From Candidatus Colwellia aromaticivorans (GTDB lineage Bacteria > Pseudomonadota > Gammaproteobacteria > Enterobacterales > Alteromonadaceae): a stretch of DNA of 64,000 nucleotides. A program made the position numbers and the translations under genes. The stretch covers positions 1 to 64,000 of the forward strand of contig NZ_QOLD01000070.1 of NCBI RefSeq assembly GCF_003333305.1, read 5' to 3'. Below, one piece after another: positions 18,975 through 29,393 of the stretch; within the stretch, counting starts at the first letter, position 1; each line of letters starts with the position of its first letter. The notes under the pieces are model-generated. The model did not search any database, was not told where the DNA came from, and worked only from the letters and a program-made list of their open reading frames with translations.

Positions 18975-19108
18975 TAATGATAGCCCTCATAGTTGAGAAT
19001 AAAAGCATTACCATCGATAAACTCAAAAGTAATACGCCAATTGCCATTTACAGTAATAGACCAAATCCCATCTCGATTGCCTTTTAATAGTAAAACAATA
19101 ATTGAGTT
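18974..19108 (-). pseudogene. higB: HigB toxin remnant (C-terminal part only)
   Basis: The minus-strand frame ending at 18974 encodes 44 residues including 'LLLKGNRDGIWSITV', 'NWRITFEF' and the ending 'NYEGYH'. This corresponds to the C-terminal half of RelE-fold HigB toxins. A stop codon (19109-19111) closes the frame upstream, and the N-terminal half of about 50 residues is missing. It is too short for a functional mRNase. Confidence 0.8.
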
Positions 19109-19177
19109 TCAATGGTTTATGGCTTTATTGATGATAATCATCTAAGTAAGGATTTTTGGCTCATGCAGAGCGGAAGT

Positions 19178-20914
19178 TTAAAACTCTTCATCAACCTCAA
19201 AAGTCATCACTTCTTTACTCACCGGATGGCTCAGCGTTAACATTTGTGCATGTAGATGTAAGCGTTTCGGCTTTTTCTGACTGGTATTACCGGTATTACT
19301 GCTGTAATTGTTACTACCATACAGATCATCACCTAAGATAGGCATATTCAACCCTTTTGGGTGAGCACAATGTACTCGCAATTGATGAGTTCGTCCCGTT
19401 TCAGGATACAAATAGAGTTTCGATTTCCCCTCTACAATTTCAATAACTTCCCATTGTGTTTTAGAGTTTCTTCCGTGTTCAAAACACACTAATTGCTTTG
19501 GCCTATCTTCAAAATCGCCTCTTAACGGCAAGTTAATCTCCCCTTGGGTTTTCATTTGTGCTTTGCCAATATCACCTTCTACTTTTCCTTCAAGTATTGC
19601 CACATAACGCTTTTTAATGGTGCGATTAACAAATTGTTGCTGGATATTTTTTTGCGCTCGTTTAGTTAACGCCAATACCATCACACCGGATGTAGACATA
19701 TCTAATCGGTGCACAATATACGAACCGGTTGCCTGAGGAAATTGCTCTTTAATACGTGAATAGACCGAATCCTCAATATTTTTTCCTGGTACTGATAAAA
19801 ACTCACTAGGCTTATTTACGACAACAATATCATCATCTTGATAAATAATCTCAAGCGCCTTACCCTCTGCCGGATTAACCAATAAAGGGTTATCGTCTAT
19901 GTCCATACCATCTAACATGTGCACTAGAATTGGTTGGCATTTACCAGAGCATGCGCCATAAAAGTTTCTATGTTGACGAATTTCAGATTTAGGCGCTTGC
20001 CCCCACCAAAACTCGGCTATGGCTAACGGCTTCATATTTTGCTTAAATGCATATTGTAGTAATTTTGGTGCTGCACAATCACCCGTACCTGCTGGTGGTA
20101 TTGGATAAGGCGCATTTTGAAATAATTCAATCAAATCTTTTTCTATACCTGCGCTATTTAACAAGCGATATTGCTTGAACAGCTTCTTTTGTAACTTGGT
20201 AGATAGCTGCTTGCGCGTTTTTTTAACTCTGTCAATTTCAGCCGTAAGGATGTTTAATTTTTGTTGAACTTGTGAAATCAGATCATGCCAGTATTCTTTT
20301 AAATCGCGAAGTTGATTTTTGTCATCAATACTTTCTTGTGCTAATTGCTTAAGGCGTTGTGCTAAATCATCTCCCTCTAAACTACCTTTTACATGGCTGC
20401 GCTGCTCTTTTCTTATTTTTCTATTAAAAGCCATTTTATTTCGGTGTTGATCAAGTTGTTCATCTTGCTGGTTAAGCTTTAATTCAAGGGTATGTTGATA
20501 TTCACTTAAAAAAGGATTAGCGAGTAGCTTGTCTAATTCGCTATTAAGGCGATTAATGATGCTACTTTCTTCATGAAAAAAATCTGTTTGCGCATCAACA
20601 TCAAAAACAGGTGGCACAAAGTTAATAGTCTTTTGATGCGAGCTTTCATGAGAATTCAACTTGCCAGAAAAAGCACTAAGGTACCCTGCTTCACCTTTAG
20701 AGTTTTCCACTAATAGCACACCAAACATCTTACCCGTTTGCTCAAGTTCTAGCTGTAATGGCTCATAGTTTTGTAATTGCTGTTGTAACTCTTGCGCTGC
20801 CAATAGACACAGAGGATGTGGCTCATAGTAAAATGGAAAAGTGAATCGTTCAGGTAAAGCGTAGCTTTCAATATTATCTTTAAAGGAAGTAAAACAAGTT
20901 TGCTGACTATTCAT
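19178..20914 (-). CDS. Large RluA-family pseudouridine synthase
   Basis: A 578-residue protein. The C-terminal third (about 355-575) is an RluA-type domain with catalytic D405 in 'VHRLDMSTSGVMVLA', and 'PETGRTHQLRVHC' and 'ILGDDLYG' downstream. The long N-terminal part has a Gln/Lys/Glu-rich coiled coil (about 120-250) and a segment with 'GTGDCAAPKLLQYAF', 'FWWGQAP' and 'YGACSGKCQPIL'. This architecture is a known long subgroup of RluA in marine gammaproteobacteria; its RNA target is not known to me. E. coli RluA itself is only 219 residues. Confidence 0.88.
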   Translation of the reverse strand: MNSQQTCFTSFKDNIESYALPERFTFPFYYEPHPLCLLAAQELQQQLQNYEPLQLELEQTGKMFGVLLVENSKGEAGYLSAFSGKLNSHESSHQKTINFVPPVFDVDAQTDFFHEESSIINRLNSELDKLLANPFLSEYQHTLELKLNQQDEQLDQHRNKMAFNRKIRKEQRSHVKGSLEGDDLAQRLKQLAQESIDDKNQLRDLKEYWHDLISQVQQKLNILTAEIDRVKKTRKQLSTKLQKKLFKQYRLLNSAGIEKDLIELFQNAPYPIPPAGTGDCAAPKLLQYAFKQNMKPLAIAEFWWGQAPKSEIRQHRNFYGACSGKCQPILVHMLDGMDIDDNPLLVNPAEGKALEIIYQDDDIVVVNKPSEFLSVPGKNIEDSVYSRIKEQFPQATGSYIVHRLDMSTSGVMVLALTKRAQKNIQQQFVNRTIKKRYVAILEGKVEGDIGKAQMKTQGEINLPLRGDFEDRPKQLVCFEHGRNSKTQWEVIEIVEGKSKLYLYPETGRTHQLRVHCAHPKGLNMPILGDDLYGSNNYSSNTGNTSQKKPKRLHLHAQMLTLSHPVSKEVMTFEVDEEF

Positions 20915-21006
20915 ATATTTCGTTCTAATACAAAAAAGGCAGTAACATTTTCATGCGACTACCTGTTTTTAAATAATTTCAGTTAACTGATTTCCATTAA
21001 ATAAGA

Positions 21007-21345
21007 TTAATGAACCTCAGATACCATATTGACTGTGTATTTAGGAATGTCTACCACTAAGTCTTCATCACCAACAATTGATTGGCAACTAAGGCGTGAT
21101 TCAGGCTCTAATCCCCATGCTTTATCAAGCATGTCTTCTTCAAGTTCATCGCCTTCTTCGATAGAGTCAAAACCTTCTCGAATAATAACGTGACACGTTG
21201 TACATGCGCATACTTTTTCGCAAGCATGTTCAATGCCGATGTCATTTCTTAAGGCAACGTTTAAAACGCTCTCACCTTTTTCAGCTTCAACTACTGCGCC
21301 ATCTGGGCATAGCTCTGCATTGGGTAAAAATATAATTTGTGGCAT
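21007..21345 (-). CDS. fdx: ISC-type [2Fe-2S] ferredoxin
   Basis: A 112-residue adrenodoxin-like ferredoxin. Cluster ligands are C42, C48, C51 and C87, identical in position to E. coli Fdx; C46 is extra, as in the family. It supplies electrons to cluster assembly on IscU. It is the last gene of the isc operon here, 33 bp after hscA; no iscX follows. Confidence 0.95.
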   Translation of the reverse strand: MPQIIFLPNAELCPDGAVVEAEKGESVLNVALRNDIGIEHACEKVCACTTCHVIIREGFDSIEEGDELEEDMLDKAWGLEPESRLSCQSIVGDEDLVVDIPKYTVNMVSEVH

Positions 21346-21378
21346 CTTATCTAATCTCTTTATTTCTCGTCGCTTGTA

Positions 21379-23307
21379 CTAAAGCTTCTCTACCGATTGG
21401 CCGGTTAACGCTTTATTAATAGAGCTATCCATTCTACGCTCTGCAAATATCGCCGTACTGTTATCTAATTTCTCAATTGCCGCTTCAATTGTGCCAACAT
21501 CACTACCTTGGCTCGTTTGTGCTAGTGCTTTAATCGCCGCTTCAATCTCATTAATGTCTTGTGCTGATAATAAATGACTATCCGTAGATAGCGCCGCTTG
21601 AATAGATTCAATTACTCGTGCTGCTTCTACTTGCTGCTCTTTTAACATACGCGCATCTATATCAGCTTTTGCATTGTTCATTGAATCTTTAATCATTTGT
21701 GCTATTTTACCGTCATCTAAGCCAAAAGAAGGCTTAACTTCAATACTTGATTCAACACCCGATGATTTTTCCATGGCGCTCACTGACAATAAGCCATCGG
21801 CATCCACTTTAAAAGTAACACGAATATGCGCTGCACCGGCAGTCATCGGTGGAATACCACGTAGTTCAAAACGTGCTAACGAACGACAATCGTCAACTAA
21901 TTCGCGTTCGCCTTGGAGTACATGAACGGCCATTGCTGTTTGACCATCTTTAAAAGTAGTAAACTCTTGCGCTTTTGCCACTGGGATTGTGGTATTACGC
22001 GAAATCACTTTTTCAACTAAACCACCCATCGTTTCTAACCCTAAAGATAGTGGTATAACGTCAAGCAACAGCATGTCACTGTCTGGTTTATTACCCGCCA
22101 AAATATCCGCTTGAATGGCTGCGCCAATGGCAACAACCTTGTCAGGATCGATAGAGGTTAATGGCATTTTGTTAAAGTATTTCTCTACTTCACTGCGCAC
22201 TAGTGGCACACGTGTAGAGCCACCAACCATAACAACTTCTAACACCTCATCAGTGCTAATTTGTGCGTCTTTTAAACTACGACGACAAGCGCGTAAGGTT
22301 TTTTTAACTAAAGCTGAAATTAAACTATCAAAGGTTTCTTTACTTAAAGTAGTAGTCCAAATTTGTTCTTTGTTTATCTCTGAGTCTAGTTGTGAGTCTA
22401 ACGTTAACACAACTTCTACACTTTCTTGCTCAGTTAGCTGTTCTTTAGCTGAACAAGCTTGTTGCATTAATTGACGTTCTAACGAAGGAGATAATGGTCG
22501 AGTCAGCCCTGCTTTTTCGACAAGATAATCAACGAGTACCACATCAAAATCATCGCCACCAAGCGCAGAATCACCACCAGTAGCTAATACTTCAAACACG
22601 CCTTTATTTAGACGTAAAATAGAAATATCAAACGTACCACCACCCAAGTCATAGATAGCGATAACGCCCTCTTGCCCTGAGTCAAGCCCATAGGCTAATG
22701 CGGCAGCAGTAGGTTCGTTTAATAAACGTAAAACATTAACACCCGCAAGTTTTGCTGCGTCTTTAGTACTTTGACGTTGAGCATCATCAAAGTGTGCTGG
22801 CACGGTAACTACTACGCCTGTTAACTCGCCACCTAAAGCTTTTTCAGCTCGCTGTGCTAGGGTTTTTAATATTTCAGCCGACACTTGTATCGGATTAATA
22901 TTTCCTTGACGAGTCACTATTTCAGGATGATTTTCATCACCACAAAACTGGTATGGCAATGAAGGATACTTACTTTGGATATCTGCCAATGAACGACCAA
23001 TTAAACGTTTTGCTGAAACAATGGTATTTTGCGGGTCACTAACACTTAGCGCTTTTGCATCTTCGCCAACTAAAATATTATTTCCTACTGAAGTATTGTT
23101 GCCTAATGAAGTGTCTGCTGAAGCATCTTGATAGTTAACAATAGAGGGTAAAATATCACGACCCTGTTGATCCGCTAAGGTAGTAGCATTACCACTTTGT
23201 ACACTGGCAATTAATGAATTAGTTGTGCCTAAATCAATACCTGCGGCTAATCGGTGTTCGTGGGGCACGGTACTTTGACCGGGTTCTGCAATTTGTAATA
23301 AAGCCAT
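21379..23307 (-). CDS. hscA: HscA, Hsp70 chaperone for Fe-S assembly
   Basis: A 642-residue Hsp70-family ATPase dedicated to IscU. Motifs are '[13 protein letters not shown]' (phosphate 1), '[15 protein letters not shown]' (phosphate 2) and '[14 protein letters not shown]' (adenosine). The substrate-binding domain starts about residue 415 and carries '[14 protein letters not shown]'. It is slightly longer than E. coli HscA (616) owing to an Asn/Ser insertion near residue 70. With HscB it drives cluster transfer from IscU. Order hscB-hscA-fdx is standard. Confidence 0.95.
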   Translation of the reverse strand: MALLQIAEPGQSTVPHEHRLAAGIDLGTTNSLIASVQSGNATTLADQQGRDILPSIVNYQDASADTSLGNNTSVGNNILVGEDAKALSVSDPQNTIVSAKRLIGRSLADIQSKYPSLPYQFCGDENHPEIVTRQGNINPIQVSAEILKTLAQRAEKALGGELTGVVVTVPAHFDDAQRQSTKDAAKLAGVNVLRLLNEPTAAALAYGLDSGQEGVIAIYDLGGGTFDISILRLNKGVFEVLATGGDSALGGDDFDVVLVDYLVEKAGLTRPLSPSLERQLMQQACSAKEQLTEQESVEVVLTLDSQLDSEINKEQIWTTTLSKETFDSLISALVKKTLRACRRSLKDAQISTDEVLEVVMVGGSTRVPLVRSEVEKYFNKMPLTSIDPDKVVAIGAAIQADILAGNKPDSDMLLLDVIPLSLGLETMGGLVEKVISRNTTIPVAKAQEFTTFKDGQTAMAVHVLQGERELVDDCRSLARFELRGIPPMTAGAAHIRVTFKVDADGLLSVSAMEKSSGVESSIEVKPSFGLDDGKIAQMIKDSMNNAKADIDARMLKEQQVEAARVIESIQAALSTDSHLLSAQDINEIEAAIKALAQTSQGSDVGTIEAAIEKLDNSTAIFAERRMDSSINKALTGQSVEKL

Positions 23308-23376
23308 ATTTTATGAATTCGGTTTTGTATTAAATTTCGCTATGATACTGTTTTCTAACTAAGTGATTTGTACTCA

Positions 23377-23904
23377 TTAGTCGTCAAACAAACTATCTTC
23401 GAGACGATCAAGCTCAATATTGAGTTTTTGATAAAACTTTAACTTGCGCAAATTATCGCATGCTAGCGCATTTGCTGCTGTATTATTTTCAAGTATTTGT
23501 TGTTGCATAACATCAAGGAGCTGTTGATATTCTTGTGTTAAAACCTGTTGAGCATGATTAAAAGCGGTATCGATATCATCGGCAAACTTCACGTCACCAA
23601 GCATATCTCTTAGTTCCATTTGTTGCATTAAAAAGCTGGTATCACTAAATGATTTTTGCTCATTAGGCATCTCAACACCGCGCAGAGTTAATATATATTC
23701 AGCACGCTTCAATGGTTGCTTCAACGTTTGATAAGCATCATTAATTTCAGCTGATTTTTGTACTGCCAATAATTGCTCTTGAGGTGAAGCATGAGCAAAT
23801 CTGTCAGGGTGAACTGCTTTTTGCAACGTTTGATAAGATTGTGATAAATGATTTATATCGACATCAAAAGAAACTTCAATGGCGAATAACTGGAAGTAAT
23901 TCAA
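23377..23904 (-). CDS. hscB: HscB, J-domain co-chaperone
   Basis: A 175-residue protein with an N-terminal J domain containing H32-P-D34 and a C-terminal helical domain that binds IscU. It stimulates HscA ATPase and delivers IscU. Separated from iscA by a 194-bp gap holding a fold-back repeat (23970-24090), which is wider than in most isc operons. Confidence 0.93.
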   Translation of the reverse strand: MNYFQLFAIEVSFDVDINHLSQSYQTLQKAVHPDRFAHASPQEQLLAVQKSAEINDAYQTLKQPLKRAEYILTLRGVEMPNEQKSFSDTSFLMQQMELRDMLGDVKFADDIDTAFNHAQQVLTQEYQQLLDVMQQQILENNTAANALACDNLRKLKFYQKLNIELDRLEDSLFDD

Positions 23905-23969
23905 AATAGTTCTCGTAGATTAGTGCAATTTTTTCTTTTAAAAACTGTACTCTATATTTAACTAAACCA

Positions 23970-24090
23970 TAACGAATTCAGCTCAAAGATAGTTTGTTCT
24001 GATGTAAGGCGAAAGCACGGAGTTGACGCTAGTCAATGAGTACTTTCAACGCAGCAACTGAGCAAAATAGCAAAGAGATGAATTTGTTAT
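23970..24090. repeat. TTGAC-hairpin repeat, copy 1 (iscA-hscB gap)
   Basis: A fold-back of about 120 bp whose core is GAAAGCACGGAG-TTGAC-GCTA-GTCAA-TGAGTACTTTC (24011-24046). It ends with AAATAGCAAAGAGATGA and the outer arms AACGAATTCA/TGAATTTGTT. Shares core and right flank with copies at 36001-36112 and 44808-44896. Confidence 0.7.
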
Positions 24091-24098
24091 CACAACTT

Positions 24099-24422
24099 TT
24101 ATACGTTGAATGACTCACCACAACCACACTCGCCTTTGGCATTTGGGTTAGTGAACTTAAAACCTTCATTTAGACCTTCTTTAACGAAGTCTAATTGAAT
24201 ACCATCAAGGTAAACCAAGCTTTTAGCATCAATGATAATTTTTACGTCTTCTATATTAAAAACTTCATCATCTTCATTCAAGTCATCAACAAACTCAAGT
24301 ACATAAGCTAAACCTGAGCAACCTGTAGTTTTTATCCCTAAACGTAAACCAAGGCCTTTACCTCGGTTAGTCATAAAAGATTTAACTCGCTCTGTTGCCT
24401 CTGGCGTCATAGTAACTGACAT
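24099..24422 (-). CDS. iscA: A-type Fe-S carrier IscA
   Basis: A 107-residue HesB/IscA protein. The cluster or iron ligands C35 ('TTGCSGLAY'), C99 and C101 ('GECGCGESF') match E. coli IscA exactly. It accepts Fe-S clusters or iron and passes them to targets. It lies 46 bp after iscU in the isc operon. Confidence 0.95.
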   Translation of the reverse strand: MSVTMTPEATERVKSFMTNRGKGLGLRLGIKTTGCSGLAYVLEFVDDLNEDDEVFNIEDVKIIIDAKSLVYLDGIQLDFVKEGLNEGFKFTNPNAKGECGCGESFNV

Positions 24423-24468
24423 TTTACTTTCTCACTTTATTCTTTTGTAGCCCAACGTATAAAAATTA

Positions 24469-24849
24469 TTAGCCTTGCTTGCTTTTATAATCTTCGATAG
24501 CTGCTTTAATTGCATCTTCAGCCAAAATTGAGCAATGAATTTTTACTGGAGGTAAGGCTAACTCTTCAGCTATAGCCGTATTTTTAATTTCACCAGCTTC
24601 TTCAATTGACTTACCTTTTACCCACTCGGTAACCAATGAGCTTGAAGCGATAGCAGAGCCACAGCCGTAAGTTTTAAATTTAGCATCTTCAATAATGCCA
24701 TCGTCAGATATTTTAAGTTGTAATTTCATTACATCGCCACACGCTGGTGCGCCAACCATACCAGTTGCTACTGATGGATCGTTTTTATCCATTGAGCCAA
24801 CGTTACGTGGGTTTTCATAATGATCGATTACTTTTTCGCTATAAGCCAT
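24469..24849 (-). CDS. iscU: Fe-S scaffold IscU
   Basis: A 126-residue scaffold protein. The three ligand cysteines C37 ('APACGDVM'), C63 ('YGCGSAIA') and C106 ('IHCSILAEDA') and the HscA recognition motif 'LPPVK' are all present. Clusters are built here from IscS-derived sulfur and handed on by HscAB. Confidence 0.96.
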   Translation of the reverse strand: MAYSEKVIDHYENPRNVGSMDKNDPSVATGMVGAPACGDVMKLQLKISDDGIIEDAKFKTYGCGSAIASSSLVTEWVKGKSIEEAGEIKNTAIAEELALPPVKIHCSILAEDAIKAAIEDYKSKQG

Positions 24850-24909
24850 AATATTTTCTCCTAACTGCGTACATTTTCTTTAATTATCTTAATCACTATA
24901 AGTAAAGAA

Positions 24910-26124
24910 CTAGTGTGCCGCCCATTCAATTGAGTCTAAATCAATACCGTCTTTGAACATTTCCCAAAGCGGTGACATGTCACGTAAATGACCAATAGAT
25001 TTTTGTATAAGTTCAATAGCATAATCTATTTCTTCTGTTGTGGTAAAACGACCAAAACTAAAACGGATTGAGCTATGCGCCATTTCATCATTTAACCCCA
25101 ATGCACGTAATACATATGAAGGTTCAAGGCTTGCTGATGTACATGCACTACCTGAAGAGACTGCTAAGTCTTTTAGAGCCATAATTAATGATTCCCCTTC
25201 AACAAAGTTAAAGCTAACATTTAAGTTACCGGCATAACGTTTATCAAAATCACCATTAACAAAGACTTGTTCCATCGAATTTAGGCCAGCCCATAAACGA
25301 TCACGCATAGCGGTTACATGCTCAAGATCTTGGTCCATCTCTTCTTTTGCAAGCTTACAAGCTTCACCCATACCAACAATTTGATGAGTTGCCAATGTAC
25401 CTGAGCGCATACCTCGTTCATGTCCGCCACCATGCATTTGCGCTTCAAGGCGTATACGCGGTTTGCGGCTAACATAAAGTGCACCAATACCTTTTGGGCC
25501 ATACAATTTATGAGCAGAAATTGATAATAAATCAACTTTTAAGTGCTTCATATCAATCTTGATTTTTCCAGCACTTTGCGCGGCATCAACATGAAAAACA
25601 ATCTTACGAGCACGGCACATTTCGCCAATTTCGCTAATATCTTGAATCACACCAATTTCATTGTTTACATGCATGATACTGACTAAAATAGTATCATCAC
25701 GCATTGCCGCTTCAAGTTTATTTAAGTTAATTAAGCCATTATCTTCAGGGTCAAGATAAGTAACTTCAAAACCTTGACGTTCTAATTCTCGACACGTATC
25801 TAAAACAGCTTTATGTTCTGTTTTACAGGTAATAATATGCTTACCTTTTTTGTGATAAAAATTTGCCGCACCTTTAATTGCAAGGTTATTAGATTCTGTT
25901 GCACCGGAAGTGAAAACAATTTCACGTGGGTCTGCGTTAATTAATTCAGCTATTTGATTACGAGCAATATCAACTGCCTCTTCTGCCTGCCAGCCAAATT
26001 TGTGCGAACGTGATGCAGGGTTACCAAAATGACCATCGGTAGTCATATATTGCATCATTTTTTCCGCAACGCGTTTATCAACAGGGGTAGTTGCTGAATA
26101 ATCAAAATAAATAGGAAGCTTCAT
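24910..26124 (-). CDS. iscS: Cysteine desulfurase IscS
   Basis: A 404-residue PLP enzyme converting cysteine to alanine and a protein persulfide. The PLP lysine is in '[12 protein letters not shown]', the substrate-binding 'TSGATESNN' is near residue 73 and the mobile-loop cysteine is in '[14 protein letters not shown]'. The C-terminus 'WAAH' resembles the IscU-binding tail of E. coli IscS. It supplies sulfur to IscU, tRNA thiolation and other users. Confidence 0.96.
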   Translation of the reverse strand: MKLPIYFDYSATTPVDKRVAEKMMQYMTTDGHFGNPASRSHKFGWQAEEAVDIARNQIAELINADPREIVFTSGATESNNLAIKGAANFYHKKGKHIITCKTEHKAVLDTCRELERQGFEVTYLDPEDNGLINLNKLEAAMRDDTILVSIMHVNNEIGVIQDISEIGEMCRARKIVFHVDAAQSAGKIKIDMKHLKVDLLSISAHKLYGPKGIGALYVSRKPRIRLEAQMHGGGHERGMRSGTLATHQIVGMGEACKLAKEEMDQDLEHVTAMRDRLWAGLNSMEQVFVNGDFDKRYAGNLNVSFNFVEGESLIMALKDLAVSSGSACTSASLEPSYVLRALGLNDEMAHSSIRFSFGRFTTTEEIDYAIELIQKSIGHLRDMSPLWEMFKDGIDLDSIEWAAH

Positions 26125-26156
26125 TTGCTATCTTTCTCCACTTAATACTATGTTCT

Positions 26157-26648
26157 TTAAAAAGTTATGGGGATAATTGTTTCTAACGATTGTTCTTTAT
26201 TACTGCGCATATGAACATCATCTTGCCTTTTAGAAACAGTTTTTACATCATTTTTAGCAACTAATTCTGCTAAAGTAATATTTTTCAAAAATTCTTCAAT
26301 ACGCTCACTCAATCCTTGCCATAAAGAATGAGTTAGACACTGTTCTCCACCTTGGCAATTTCCTTTACCTTCGCATTTTGTCGCGTCTACACTCTCGTTA
26401 ACAGCAAGAATAACATCTGAAATGGCTATCTCTGCTGAGCACTTACCTAAGCGATAACCTCCTCCTGGACCACGAACACTATTAACTAGGCCATGTTTAC
26501 GTAATTTAGAAAATAATTGCTCTAAATACGACAGCGAAATACCTTGTCGCTCAGAAATATCAGCTAATGATACTGGTCCGTGAGAGGCGTGAATAGTGAC
26601 ATCTAACATGGCTGTCACTGCATAACGTCCTTTAGAGGTTAGTCTCAT
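26157..26648 (-). CDS. iscR: Fe-S cluster regulator IscR
   Basis: A 163-residue Rrf2-family regulator. The N-terminal winged helix is followed by cluster ligands C92, C98, C104 and H107, all at the E. coli positions. Holo-IscR represses the isc operon; apo-IscR binds a second site class. First gene of the operon; a type-1 IscR site lies upstream. Confidence 0.95.
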   Translation of the reverse strand: MRLTSKGRYAVTAMLDVTIHASHGPVSLADISERQGISLSYLEQLFSKLRKHGLVNSVRGPGGGYRLGKCSAEIAISDVILAVNESVDATKCEGKGNCQGGEQCLTHSLWQGLSERIEEFLKNITLAELVAKNDVKTVSKRQDDVHMRSNKEQSLETIIPITF

Positions 26649-26737
26649 AATGTGCTCAATTTAATACATGCTATTGAATGATTATATTTACCTTTTTGTA
26701 GGAGTGTAAATTGCTACAAGAATAATAATTGCGCGCA

Positions 26738-26794
26738 ATTTTACATATCCCTACAAAATAGTCAAATATATACCTGAGTAATATACTCAAGTAT
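26738..26794 (-). promoter_or_regulatory. iscR promoter with type-1 IscR site
   Basis: On the minus strand, TTGACT (26765-26760), a 16-bp spacer and TAAAAT (26743-26738) form a good sigma-70 promoter. Immediately upstream at 26770-26794 is a 25-bp imperfect palindrome with arms ATACTTGAGT and ACTCAGGTAT, close to the type-1 IscR consensus. This is the expected place for autorepression. Confidence 0.65.
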
Positions 26795-26899
26795 TCTACA
26801 CTAATATTATAAAAGCGAAAAGCAATAGTTGAGTATTTTAGTCAACTATTGCTTTAATGATATAAATTGTTTTATTTAAATTAAGCTATTAAGCCCTGA

Positions 26900-27769
26900 C
26901 TATATCTCGGGATCAAAACTTTCTACTATGCTTTCTCGACGCTTAGCTGCCTCTTTTTCATCTTCAACAAATTCACCAATTCTAAGCTCAGGTAAATCAT
27001 TAGGGCAAATGTCACCACCGAGATTATTCACTTCCTTACATAGGTTTGACACTCGATCATCCATCAAGTGCATATGATCAAGCAAGCGGCCTATCGCTTT
27101 AGCGACAGGATCGGGATTATCCGCAGATACAGCATAAGCATCAAAACCAAATTTTTTCGCTGCTTTATCACGTGAATCTTTGTCTAAGTTATCATTAGGT
27201 TTTTCGCCTAAGTCACTATCAAGCAAAGAACTTCCATTGCTATCCTTACTATTTACAATACGTGCAGGAATACCAACAGCAGTGGCATTTTCTGGTAGGT
27301 CTCTTACGACGACAGAATTTGAACCTACTTTACCGCCTTTTCCTATGGTAATTGGACCCAGTACTTGTGCTCCTGCGCCAATAACTACATTGTCCGATAA
27401 TGTAGGGTGACGCTTACCTGAATTCCAACTTGTTCCACCTAAAGTAACACCGTGGTACAAGGTAACATCATCACCAATTTCAGCTGTTTCGCCAATAACA
27501 ACGCCCATACCATGATCGATAAAGAATCGACGTCCTAATGTAGCGCCAGGATGAATTTCAATCCCCGTTAACCAACGTGAGAAAGTTGATAGTAATCTTG
27601 CGATTAGTTTCCAGTTAGCACGCCATAATCGATGACTTAGTCTGTGTATCCAAATAGCATGCAACCCAGGATAATTAAGCAATACTTCAAATGTAGTACG
27701 TGCGGCAGGATCTCTATCAAAAACACTTTTAATATCTTCTTTCATTCGGCCAATAGTACGGCTAAACAT
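26900..27769 (-). CDS. cysE: Serine O-acetyltransferase
   Basis: A 289-residue acetyltransferase with the left-handed beta-helix hexapeptide repeats (about 70-160; '[24 protein letters not shown]', His catalytic residues). It makes O-acetylserine for cysteine synthesis. The N-terminal helical domain is short, as in the cysE genes beside iscR in Azotobacter. After residue 175 there is a polar Asp/Lys-rich extension, and the protein ends in isoleucine ('DPEI'), the residue that inserts into cysteine synthase in the CysE-CysK complex. Location upstream of iscRSUA links cysteine supply to Fe-S assembly. Confidence 0.9.
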   Translation of the reverse strand: MFSRTIGRMKEDIKSVFDRDPAARTTFEVLLNYPGLHAIWIHRLSHRLWRANWKLIARLLSTFSRWLTGIEIHPGATLGRRFFIDHGMGVVIGETAEIGDDVTLYHGVTLGGTSWNSGKRHPTLSDNVVIGAGAQVLGPITIGKGGKVGSNSVVVRDLPENATAVGIPARIVNSKDSNGSSLLDSDLGEKPNDNLDKDSRDKAAKKFGFDAYAVSADNPDPVAKAIGRLLDHMHLMDDRVSNLCKEVNNLGGDICPNDLPELRIGEFVEDEKEAAKRRESIVESFDPEI

Positions 27770-27815
27770 ATTATTTCCTTTTATTTATTCTTTAGCTTTT
27801 CAACAAAAAAACTTA

Positions 27816-28655
27816 CTATTGATGCCCTTTCATTGAGGCTCTTTCTATTGAAGCAAGAATGCCACGCATCATTTTTATTTCTTTAACATCAGGACGCGCA
27901 CGGTTAAATAAGCGTCTTAACTTAGTCATCACTAACCCTGGATGTTTATCACCAATAAACCCGGTGGCTTTGAGCGCATTATCAAAGTGCTGATAAAAAC
28001 GTTCTGATTCTTCAGTCACTGGATAAAGTTCATTGTCTTCGCTTTTGGCATTAAATGTTTTTTTACCAAGGCTATTTTTTCCAATGTAAGTACCATTACC
28101 CGTACTGTGCTCTTGCTTGTCTTCGTCTAATGAAAGCAAATAGCTGGTGCGAACTTCGTAACTTAATGTTTGTACTGCCATAGCAAGATTAAGCGAACTA
28201 TAATCAGGGTTTGCAGGTATCTGTACATGAAAATGACACAGTTGTAATTCGTCATTAGTTAAGCCGCTACTTTCTCGACCAAATACTAACGCTACAGGGT
28301 ATTCGCTTGCCTCTGTTATCATTTTCTCACCACAACCACGTGGCTCTAACATAGGCCAAGGTAGTGTACGTGAACGAGCGCTAGTACCAATAACTAAGCC
28401 ACAATCTTCAATAGCTTCACTTAAAGTGCTCACAACTTTTGCATTTGATAAAACGTCAGTGGCTCCTGCTGCTAATGCTTGCGCTTGACCATTTGGCATT
28501 TCAATAGGATCAACCAAAACCAACTGGCTTAATCCCATGGTTTTCATTGCGCGTGCTGCACTACCAATATTTCGACAATCTGACGTATTGACTAAAACAA
28601 TACGAACTCTGTCTAAAAGGCTTACAGCTGATTTAGTGTTTTCTGAATCTGACAT
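27816..28655 (-). CDS. trmJ: tRNA (Cm32/Um32) methyltransferase TrmJ
   Basis: A 279-residue SPOUT-class enzyme that 2'-O-methylates position 32 of several tRNAs using SAM. Motif 1 is '[22 protein letters not shown]', then '[18 protein letters not shown]' and '[17 protein letters not shown]', forming the knotted cofactor site. The C-terminal extension (about 190-279) is dimerisation/tRNA-binding. trmJ-cysE-iscR order is conserved in related bacteria. Confidence 0.93.
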   Translation of the reverse strand: MSDSENTKSAVSLLDRVRIVLVNTSDCRNIGSAARAMKTMGLSQLVLVDPIEMPNGQAQALAAGATDVLSNAKVVSTLSEAIEDCGLVIGTSARSRTLPWPMLEPRGCGEKMITEASEYPVALVFGRESSGLTNDELQLCHFHVQIPANPDYSSLNLAMAVQTLSYEVRTSYLLSLDEDKQEHSTGNGTYIGKNSLGKKTFNAKSEDNELYPVTEESERFYQHFDNALKATGFIGDKHPGLVMTKLRRLFNRARPDVKEIKMMRGILASIERASMKGHQ

Positions 28656-28903
28656 TTTTATCTCTATACAATACTTAAGTGATATCTCTTTTCTAAGCGA
28701 ACAATTCTACCATAGAAATTTATACCAATTCTATTAAATTTATTCCCACCTCAGAGCTATGTCAGAGGTTCAATAACAAATAAAATTCATTTGAATCTAG
28801 TCATTCTAAATCAACTGAATTTTTTGCAGTTTAGTGGGCCTCTGACACGCTTCCAAAGGACGAGTTTAAAAGGTTTATAACCTGCGTTATTGATTTCGAC
28901 AAG

Positions 28904-28955
28904 GACGCTACATGGATGTAGCTTTTTAGAGAATGCAGGAGCACATTCTCCTGAA
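28904..28955 (+). repeat. Double-hairpin mini-element, copy 2
   Basis: GCTACAT-GG-ATGTAGC followed by GAGAATG-N8-CATTCTC. It lies between GATTTCGACAA and TAACCATTCTCTTC, a site that in other MITE copies is joined with only a few bases. Confidence 0.65.
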
Positions 28956-28983
28956 TAACCATTCTCTTCAATCAATGCCTTGC

Positions 28984-29030
28984 GTACATGGATGTAGGTA
29001 CTTAGGTTCAGTCTGGAACTATGAACCTGT
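28984..29030 (+). repeat. Divergent double-hairpin mini-element
   Basis: Starts GTACATGGATGTA, like hairpin 1 of the standard element, then a second stem AGGTTCA...TGAACCT unlike the usual one. It interrupts the MITE word CTTGC|CTAAAGGCG. Same two-stem layout with a different second stem. Confidence 0.5.
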
Positions 29031-29393
29031 GCCTAAAGGCGTTTCTAATTCCAGCTGAATCATGCATCTTCAAGTGGAACGGGTATATAAACCTTTTAAT
29101 TCTCGCTGAGTCAGAAATAACTTAATAGATTTGGTATCACTGCTGTGCTTAACAAAAATCACACTAAATTAGCCATTATGGCTATGGAAATTCATTATTA
29201 ATTAGTCTATTTTCCTATAAAGACATAAAGAGCTGACACGAAGGGATAATTTATCATTCGCTTTATTTAAGAATACTGTCGCCAAATGAGTTGTATTTTG
29301 CTATACTCCGCGCGCTTGATTTAGCGCTTGTTTTATATGGTGTTTGGGTCAACGTCGTTCTTTTAAAAGTCATTCACAAATAGGTACTCTATT

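Larger units (their letters stand above)
28723..29136. repeat. Composite nested repeat between trmJ and suhB
   Basis: The outer ends are TACCAATTCTATTAA (28723, preceded by TA) and TTAATAGATTTGGTA (29136). Inside lies the right-hand part of a family-1 MITE that ends CAAGTGGAACGGGTA at 29085. Inside that are a double-hairpin mini-element (28904-28955) and a second, divergent mini-element (28984-29030). So three levels of insertion are visible in about 410 bp. No gene is present. Confidence 0.65.
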
